From contig NZ_PCMX01000006.1 in NCBI RefSeq assembly GCF_002530675.1, positions 1-60,143 of the forward strand: a stretch of 60,143 nucleotides of DNA, given 5' to 3'. Under the pieces are notes generated by a model. It searched no databases, had not been told where the DNA came from, and saw nothing but the letters and a program-made list of their open reading frames with translations. Positions 54,855 to 60,143 of this stretch are shown in pieces. Positions within the stretch are counted from its first letter, which is position 1, and each line of letters starts with the position of its first letter. Position numbers and translations under genes: made by a program. The DNA is from Flavobacterium columnare NBRC 100251 = ATCC 23463 (lineage in GTDB: Bacteria > Bacteroidota > Bacteroidia > Flavobacteriales > Flavobacteriaceae).

Positions 54855-56090
54855 TTAACTTTTATTTAGTTGTTTTGGATAACACAAATAGTATTTAGTT
54901 ACTTGTTTTGACAAAGCCTTTAAGGACAATTGATCTGACAAAACGGCTACGTCTTCTAATATTCCGTCTTTTTTAAGTATCCTGATGGGTTCTGCTATTT
55001 TACTATAGGCTTGATTTTTTATTTTTCCTTTAAAAACAAAATATTTTGCTTCTAGAGTTGATATTTTTTTTAGTTGGGCAAAATCATCTATTAATTGATT
55101 TATTTCTTCTGGAGGAAATTTTTCTTCTCCCAATTTTATTTTTAATAAATCTCTATTAATTATAATCCTACTTAACTCACTTAAGGTGTAATCTTCATGA
55201 TATTGCCAATTTTTTATAGCTCCCACTATATCTGTATCGTCTAACTTTGAAAATTCTTCTAGTATAAAATCATCAAATTTTTCAAAATAAACTTTATTTT
55301 TAATAAAAAAGTACAGAGGTTTGCTACACTCTACTTCTATCCCTTTTTGATATAGCTCTTTAGCTCTTTTTAATATTTTGGTTAAAATTTCTTCTGCAAC
55401 TAAATTTGTTTTATGCAGATATACTTGCCAATACATGAGTCTACGAGCCATTAAAAATTTTTCAACAGAATAAATGCCTTTTTCTTCTATAACCAAAATA
55501 TCATCTACTACATTCATCATTTGAATTAAACGATCGGAATTAATTTTTCCTTCTTCTACTCCACTATAAAAACTATCTCTTTTTAAATAGTCCATTCGAT
55601 CCATATCTAACTGACTTGAAATCAGTTGAAGCATAAACTTCCTATGATACTCTCCTTTAAAAACTTGAATAGCTAACGTTAGTTTTCCATCAAATTCCTT
55701 ATTTAGTTTATTCATAAATAAAAGAGAAATTTCTTCATGATGAACATTTTCTACTATGCTATGTTCCATAGCGTGCGAAAATGGACCATGTCCTATATCA
55801 TGTAACAATATAGCCACGTATAGGGCATTTTCTTCTTCTTCTGAAATTACCACATTTTTAAACCGAAGCACGCTAACTGCTTTTTGCATTATATGCAAGC
55901 ATCCTAGTGCGTGATGAAAACGTGTATGATTAGCTCCTGGATAAACTAAATATGACATCCCCATCTGAGTGATCCTTCTTAATCTCTGAAAATAAGGATG
56001 TTGTATCAGATCATAAATTAAAGGATTCGGAATGGTTATAAAACCATATATGGGATCATTAAATATCTTAAGTTTGTTTGTATTACTCAC
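54855..56090 (-). CDS. HD-domain phosphohydrolase (GTG start)
   Basis: A 411-residue soluble HD-superfamily protein. The first motif is [32 protein letters not shown] split here as RLRRITQMG and HTRFHHALG; the metal pair is in [16 protein letters not shown], and a later Asp is in LDMDRMDYL. Such proteins are related to dNTP triphosphohydrolases, though a nucleotide substrate is not proved. The longest frame (ATG at 56141) includes a promoter (56110-56141), so I use GTG at 56090, which gives the start [16 protein letters not shown]. It heads the lipid A cluster, 34 bp before lpxD. Confidence 0.85.
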   Translation of the reverse strand: MSNTNKLKIFNDPIYGFITIPNPLIYDLIQHPYFQRLRRITQMGMSYLVYPGANHTRFHHALGCLHIMQKAVSVLRFKNVVISEEEENALYVAILLHDIGHGPFSHAMEHSIVENVHHEEISLLFMNKLNKEFDGKLTLAIQVFKGEYHRKFMLQLISSQLDMDRMDYLKRDSFYSGVEEGKINSDRLIQMMNVVDDILVIEEKGIYSVEKFLMARRLMYWQVYLHKTNLVAEEILTKILKRAKELYQKGIEVECSKPLYFFIKNKVYFEKFDDFILEEFSKLDDTDIVGAIKNWQYHEDYTLSELSRIIINRDLLKIKLGEEKFPPEEINQLIDDFAQLKKISTLEAKYFVFKGKIKNQAYSKIAEPIRILKKDGILEDVAVLSDQLSLKALSKQVTKYYLCYPKQLNKS

Positions 56091-56109
56091 AAATGTAGAT
56101 TTAGTATAA

Positions 56110-56141
56110 CAAAGATAAAAAAACCTGAGAATTTTCATCAA
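56110..56141 (-). promoter_or_regulatory. Promoter of the HD gene and lipid A cluster
   Basis: TTG (56141-56139), a 21-base spacer and TATCTTTG (56117-56110) on the minus strand. The -7 box lies 19 bp before GTG 56090 and inside the longer frame, so it decides the start. Confidence 0.6.
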
Positions 56142-56172
56142 CTATCCGTTTTTTTAATTATAGCGATATTAA

Positions 56173-58212
56173 TTACCAAATAATTACTCTATCGTTTTTA
56201 GGAATAAACATCTTTGTTCCTTCTTTTATTTTAAATGTTTCATAAAATACATCTATATTACTTAAAGGTCCATTGATTCTGTACCGTGCTGGAGCATGAA
56301 CATCTTCTATTAATTGTTGTGCTAATGCTTCTGTTTTAACATTAACCATCCAAGCGTAACCGTAGGCTAAAAAGAAACGCTCGTTAGGTTTTAAGCCTGC
56401 TATTTTTTGCTTTTTTTTGAATTGTTCTGTTTTTTTGAAAGCTTCATAGCCCATAATTACCCCGCCTAAATCGGCAATATTTTCTCCTTGGGTTGCCTGA
56501 CCATTTACAAATTTGCCAGGTAATGCTTGATAGCTATTGTATTGTTTTACGATAGCTTTTGTTTTAGCTTTAAATTTTTTCAGGTCTTCAGTAGTCCACC
56601 AATTATTTAGATTGCCTTTTTCGTCATATTGGCTTCCTTGATCATCAAAACCGTGTGTAATTTCGTGTCCAAAAGTAGATCCTCCTATAATACCGTATAG
56701 CACGGCATCATCTGGCATACGTCCTTTAAAACCAGGAACGATTATATTACAAGCGGGAACGCATATTTCGTTATTACTTGGATTGTAATAGGCATTGTAA
56801 GTTTGTGGATACATACCCCATTCTGTACGATCTACAGATTTACCGTATTTAGAAGCCATTTCATTATAATTCCATTGATTTACTGCCATTATATTAGCTA
56901 AATAATGATGTTTATCAATTAAAATGGAACTTAAATCTTTCCATTTATCTGGATACCCTACTTTCATAACGATTTTAGATAATTTGAAGAGGGCTTTTTT
57001 CTTAGTTTCTGGACTCATCCAATCCAACTTTTTAATTCGATCGGCATAAACAGTTCTAATAGCATTTCCTATTTCCAATAATTTTTCTTTCGTTCCTTTG
57101 GGCAAATATTCTTCTACATATACTTGGCCAATGAGCTCTCCAAGAGCTTCATCTGTTTTTTCTACAACTCGCTTCCACCTTGGCTTTTGTTCTTTGACAC
57201 CACTCATAACAGTTGAATAAAAATTAAAATGTTTTTTTTCAAAATTATCGCTTAAGTAGACAGCATACGAATTCACTAAATTCCATTTTAGATAAACTTT
57301 CCAATCCTCAATTGTATGTTTCTTTATCGTATTATTTAGTGCTTTGTAAAACTCAGGTTGTCCCACAATAAGAGAATCTGCCTTTTTAATTTTTAGTTGC
57401 TCTAACATAGTATCCCACATCAAATTAGGTGTTAGTTCTTTAAATTTCGTCAGAGTCATTTTATTATAATTAGCTATAGGATCTCTAAGATCTTCCAGTT
57501 TTCTTGAATGTTTAGCTAATTCTGTTTCTAGTTTTATAACTGTTTGGGCATCATCAAAAGCTGTCTTTTCAGTTCCTATTAGCTTAAATATCTGTTCTAA
57601 ATAGCTAAAATAAGCTCCTCGTATTCTTACGGCTTCCTTGTCTGCATTAAAATAATACTCCCGATTCCCCATTCCTAAGCCTCCTTGGGTAAAAAAAAGG
57701 GCATATTTAGCACTGTTTTTATCATCTTGAGCAATATAAAAATCAAACCCTGGAGCCGCTCCTATAGTGTGCATATAGGCTAAATGTTTTGTTAATGAGG
57801 AAAGATTTTTTATATTTTCAATTTTGGCTAACTCTTTTTGCAAAGGACTAAGACCTAACTTATTTATCGTTAAAGTATCCATTCCTGAGAGATAAAAATC
57901 TCCTATTTTTTGTTTATTACTTCTTATTTCTGCATTTTCTTTAGCTGATTTCTCACAAATCTGTTTAATCTGACTGTTTATTGTATCTTGAATAGTCCTA
58001 AAAATCCCATTACTTCTTTCTGACGCTGGAATTGGATTTTTTTTAAACCACCCTCCATTAGCGTATTCAAAAAAATCATTTGACAAATCAATCGTAGTAT
58101 CTCTATTAGCAACTAAAACATCTGGATTATTAGGATCTAGCATTTCTTTTTTGCAACTTTCTGCAAAAACAATAATGGTTAATAGTAGAATAAATAGTTT
58201 ATTGATTTTCAT
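56173..58212 (-). CDS. M13-family (neprilysin-like) zinc metallopeptidase, lipoprotein
   Basis: A 679-residue secreted endopeptidase. The signal peptide ends at FAESC, so it is a lipoprotein with Cys20 as the anchor. The zinc motif HEITHGFDD and the third ligand in ENIADLGG lie in the C-terminal third; the S1' region NAYYNPSNNE and the C-terminal APARYRINGPLSN are typical of M13 peptidases. It probably degrades peptides outside the inner membrane. Single-gene unit with a promoter box 24 bp upstream. Confidence 0.92.
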   Translation of the reverse strand: MKINKLFILLLTIIVFAESCKKEMLDPNNPDVLVANRDTTIDLSNDFFEYANGGWFKKNPIPASERSNGIFRTIQDTINSQIKQICEKSAKENAEIRSNKQKIGDFYLSGMDTLTINKLGLSPLQKELAKIENIKNLSSLTKHLAYMHTIGAAPGFDFYIAQDDKNSAKYALFFTQGGLGMGNREYYFNADKEAVRIRGAYFSYLEQIFKLIGTEKTAFDDAQTVIKLETELAKHSRKLEDLRDPIANYNKMTLTKFKELTPNLMWDTMLEQLKIKKADSLIVGQPEFYKALNNTIKKHTIEDWKVYLKWNLVNSYAVYLSDNFEKKHFNFYSTVMSGVKEQKPRWKRVVEKTDEALGELIGQVYVEEYLPKGTKEKLLEIGNAIRTVYADRIKKLDWMSPETKKKALFKLSKIVMKVGYPDKWKDLSSILIDKHHYLANIMAVNQWNYNEMASKYGKSVDRTEWGMYPQTYNAYYNPSNNEICVPACNIIVPGFKGRMPDDAVLYGIIGGSTFGHEITHGFDDQGSQYDEKGNLNNWWTTEDLKKFKAKTKAIVKQYNSYQALPGKFVNGQATQGENIADLGGVIMGYEAFKKTEQFKKKQKIAGLKPNERFFLAYGYAWMVNVKTEALAQQLIEDVHAPARYRINGPLSNIDVFYETFKIKEGTKMFIPKNDRVIIW

Positions 58213-58236
58213 CTTAATTTATATATGTTTAGAGAT

Positions 58237-58244
58237 CAAATATA
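58237..58244 (-). promoter_or_regulatory. Promoter -7 box of the M13 peptidase gene
   Basis: TATATTTG on the minus strand, 24 bp before the ATG. Confidence 0.5.
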
Positions 58245-58372
58245 TTTTAAATGTAAAAAAAATACTATTTTTTATATTATTTTTAAGAAACGATAGTTTT
58301 TAAAATAGTACATTGCATTCGTTCTATAGTTAGAAAATCATAAAACTATCACATAATAAAAAAAGGTAAACC

Positions 58373-59917
58373 ATGAAAATACTTTGGGTTGACGACGAAA
58401 TAGACTTACTAAAACCACATATATTATTTTTAGAAAAGAAAAATTATCAAGTTACAACTTGTAATAACGGAAGAGATGCTTTAGATCTTTTTCAGGAGGA
58501 GAATTTTGACATTATTTTTTTAGATGAGAATATGCCTGGTATGTCTGGTCTTGAGGTTCTTGCAGAAATGAAGGAAAAAAAGCAGGCCATTCCTATTATC
58601 ATGATTACAAAAAGCGAAGAAGAGTACTTAATGGAAGAAGCTATTGGTTCTAAAATTGCAGATTATTTAATCAAACCTGTTAATCCCAATCAAATCCTTT
58701 TAAGCTTAAAAAAGAATTTAGATCACTCTCGACTAATATCTGAAAAAACGACGTTGGATTACCAAAAAGAGTTCCGAAAAATAGCCATGGATATGGCCAT
58801 GGTAAACACGTATGAAGAGTGGGTAGATTTATACAAAAAACTTATGTTTTGGGAAATGGAACTAGAAAACATAGATGATCAAAATATGTTTCAAATTCTA
58901 GAATCTCAAAAGGCGGAAGCTAACTCACAATTTGGCAAATTTATTGAAAAAAATTACGAAGATTGGTTCACACAATCACAAGATCGTCCTATATTATCTC
59001 ATGAAGTATTCCGAAAACTTGTAGTTCCTGAATTGAGGAAAGATGAAAATGTACTTTTTGTTGTAATTGACAATTTACGTTATGACCAATGGAAAGCTTT
59101 TGAAACCGTTTTAGGAAATCACTACAAACTAGAAGCTGAGACCCCTTATTTTGCCTTATTACCTACAGCGACTCAGTACGCTCGTAATGCTCTTTTTTCA
59201 GGTTTGTTACCCACAGAAATGGAAAAAATGTACCCTCAATATTGGAAAAATGATGTTGATGAAGGGGGAAAGAATTTGTATGAAGCAGAATTTTTGACGG
59301 AACAACTCAAACGCCTTAGACTAAATATTTCACATGAATATTTTAAAGTTACTAATTTTTCTAATGGTAAAAAATTAGCCGAAAACTTCAAAGGATTAAA
59401 AAACAAAAAATTGGTAGCTGTTGTTTACAACTTTGTTGATATGCTTTCACATGCTAAAACGGATATGGATGTCGTAAAAGAGTTAGCATCAGATGATAAA
59501 GCATATCGTTCTTTGACCTTAAGTTGGTTTAAAAATTCTCCTCTTTTAGAAATTATTCAACAAGCACAACGTTTAGGATTCAAATTAATACTAACAACAG
59601 ATCACGGAACCATTAATGTAAAAAACCCTTCTCAAGTTATTGGTGATAAAAATACCAGTTTAAACTTACGCTACAAAACAGGAAGAAGTCTTACTTATGA
59701 ATCTAAAGATGTTTTTGCTGTTAAAGACCCTAAAAAAATAGGATTGCCAACGATTAATATGACAAGTTCTTTTATTTTTGCTAAAAGTGATCATTTTTTA
59801 GCTTATATAAATAATTACAATCATTATGCTAGTTATTACCGAAATACATATCAACATGGAGGTATTTCGTTAGAAGAAATGGTTGTTCCTTTTTTAGTAT
59901 TTAGCCCAAAAAAATAA
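58373..59917 (+). CDS. porX: PorX, PglZ-domain response regulator of type IX secretion
   Basis: A 514-residue protein. Residues 1-120 form a receiver domain, with the acid pocket Asp7/Asp8 (VDDE), phosphoacceptor Asp51 (FLDENMPG) and the conserved Lys in LIKP. Residues about 205-514 form a PglZ alkaline-phosphatase-superfamily domain (VVIDNLRYDQWKAFE, LLPTATQYARNALFSG, ILTTDHGTINV), in which PorX of P. gingivalis hydrolyses nucleotides. PorX works with the histidine kinase PorY to control T9SS gene expression. PorY is not in the window. Divergent from the M13 gene. Confidence 0.94.
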   Translation: MKILWVDDEIDLLKPHILFLEKKNYQVTTCNNGRDALDLFQEENFDIIFLDENMPGMSGLEVLAEMKEKKQAIPIIMITKSEEEYLMEEAIGSKIADYLIKPVNPNQILLSLKKNLDHSRLISEKTTLDYQKEFRKIAMDMAMVNTYEEWVDLYKKLMFWEMELENIDDQNMFQILESQKAEANSQFGKFIEKNYEDWFTQSQDRPILSHEVFRKLVVPELRKDENVLFVVIDNLRYDQWKAFETVLGNHYKLEAETPYFALLPTATQYARNALFSGLLPTEMEKMYPQYWKNDVDEGGKNLYEAEFLTEQLKRLRLNISHEYFKVTNFSNGKKLAENFKGLKNKKLVAVVYNFVDMLSHAKTDMDVVKELASDDKAYRSLTLSWFKNSPLLEIIQQAQRLGFKLILTTDHGTINVKNPSQVIGDKNTSLNLRYKTGRSLTYESKDVFAVKDPKKIGLPTINMTSSFIFAKSDHFLAYINNYNHYASYYRNTYQHGGISLEEMVVPFLVFSPKK

Positions 59918-60143
59918 TTTTAATAATTAAATCTATTTTAAGCAAAGAAAACAATTGTTTTTTTACACCCTCTGCCCATTATTTTTATAGGAATAACCAT
60001 TTACACACTTTCCCTTTTATAATTAAGGAAATCGTTATCTTATTTTCTAAAGAAATCAAGTTGTAAAAATTACACCATTTAAACTTAAAATATACTGGAT
60101 TAAAAAGTAAAGTTCTCGATACGTTTTTTTTCATTTTAAAAAC
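59918..60143. other. 3' end of the window, no gene seen
   Basis: A/T-rich, 226 bp after porX. I saw no open frame with a recognisable product and no clear hairpin. Confidence 0.4.

Noticed and set aside
58373..59917. PglZ domain as sign of a BREX or Pgl phage-defence locus
   Set aside because: The PglZ domain is fused to a receiver domain, the PorX layout, and no other BREX gene (brxL, pglX, brxC) is nearby.
1..60143. CRISPR array, prophage, integrative element, tRNA or rRNA
   Set aside because: No regularly spaced repeats, phage or integrase genes, or tRNA-like cloverleaf sequences were seen.

Overview
The window is a chromosomal segment of an AT-rich member of the Bacteroidota, almost certainly a Flavobacteriaceae-type bacterium. 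The evidence is the low G+C with poly-A/T-rich gaps, two type IX secretion genes (porQ, porX), a fused lpxC/fabZ gene, flavobacterial families such as DUF4834, and upstream boxes of the form TAnnTTTG, the Bacteroidota -7 promoter element. No tRNA, rRNA, CRISPR array, prophage or intact transposon was seen. I cannot assign a genus.

Layout. 1-8.4 kb: ilvE, an acyltransferase-like gene, a frameshifted outer-membrane-type gene, a DUF4834 gene and a yfhO-crcB-glycosyltransferase run. 8.9-15.6 kb: amino-acid permease, glmM, acpH, bcp, nth, a 47-residue small gene and an ECF sigma factor. 15.7-24.6 kb: a tight glycerol operon (glpK-glpD-glpF), clpB and a dnaX gene split at a ten-A run. 24.8-25.4 kb: the RNase P RNA gene followed at once by a decayed transposase fragment. 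25.6-33 kb: pdxH, rnz, proline dehydrogenase, aroB, then a polyamine-type set (arginine decarboxylase, deoxyhypusine-synthase-like protein, acidic protein). 33.4-40.7 kb: pyrR-pyrB-STAS-like, rpsA, nucleoside permease, porQ-cmk. 40.8-48.5 kb: lon, MFS transporter, M48 lipoprotein protease, alpha/beta hydrolase, long-chain acyl-CoA ligase. 49-56.1 kb: a lipid A and translation cluster (HD-domain gene, lpxD, lpxC/fabZ, lpxA, efp, a second lpxD-like gene, sucD). 56.2-59.9 kb: M13 lipoprotein peptidase and porX.

How the parts fit. Most genes are housekeeping: lipid A synthesis, pyrimidine salvage and synthesis, DNA replication and repair, protein quality control (ClpB, Lon), glycerol catabolism and translation (S1, EF-P, RNase P). 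Many transcription units end in clear hairpins, and convergent gaps often carry a palindromic repeat. Promoter boxes let several start codons be moved downstream of the longest reading frame (glpK, proline dehydrogenase, HD gene, DUF4834).

The most interesting signals are: (1) dnaX, where a zero-frame gamma-length product ends four codons after an A10 run containing A AAA AAG, and a -1 shift opens a tau-length C-terminus; (2) a dispersed palindromic repeat with about five copies; (3) a deoxyhypusine-synthase relative lacking the catalytic lysine, beside arginine decarboxylase; (4) crcB apparently starting at CTG inside a CTGA overlap with yfhO; (5) a perfect hairpin at the start of the rpsA leader; (6) a small uncharacterised gene beside the sigma factor. 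I found no obviously new multi-gene defence or mobile system here.
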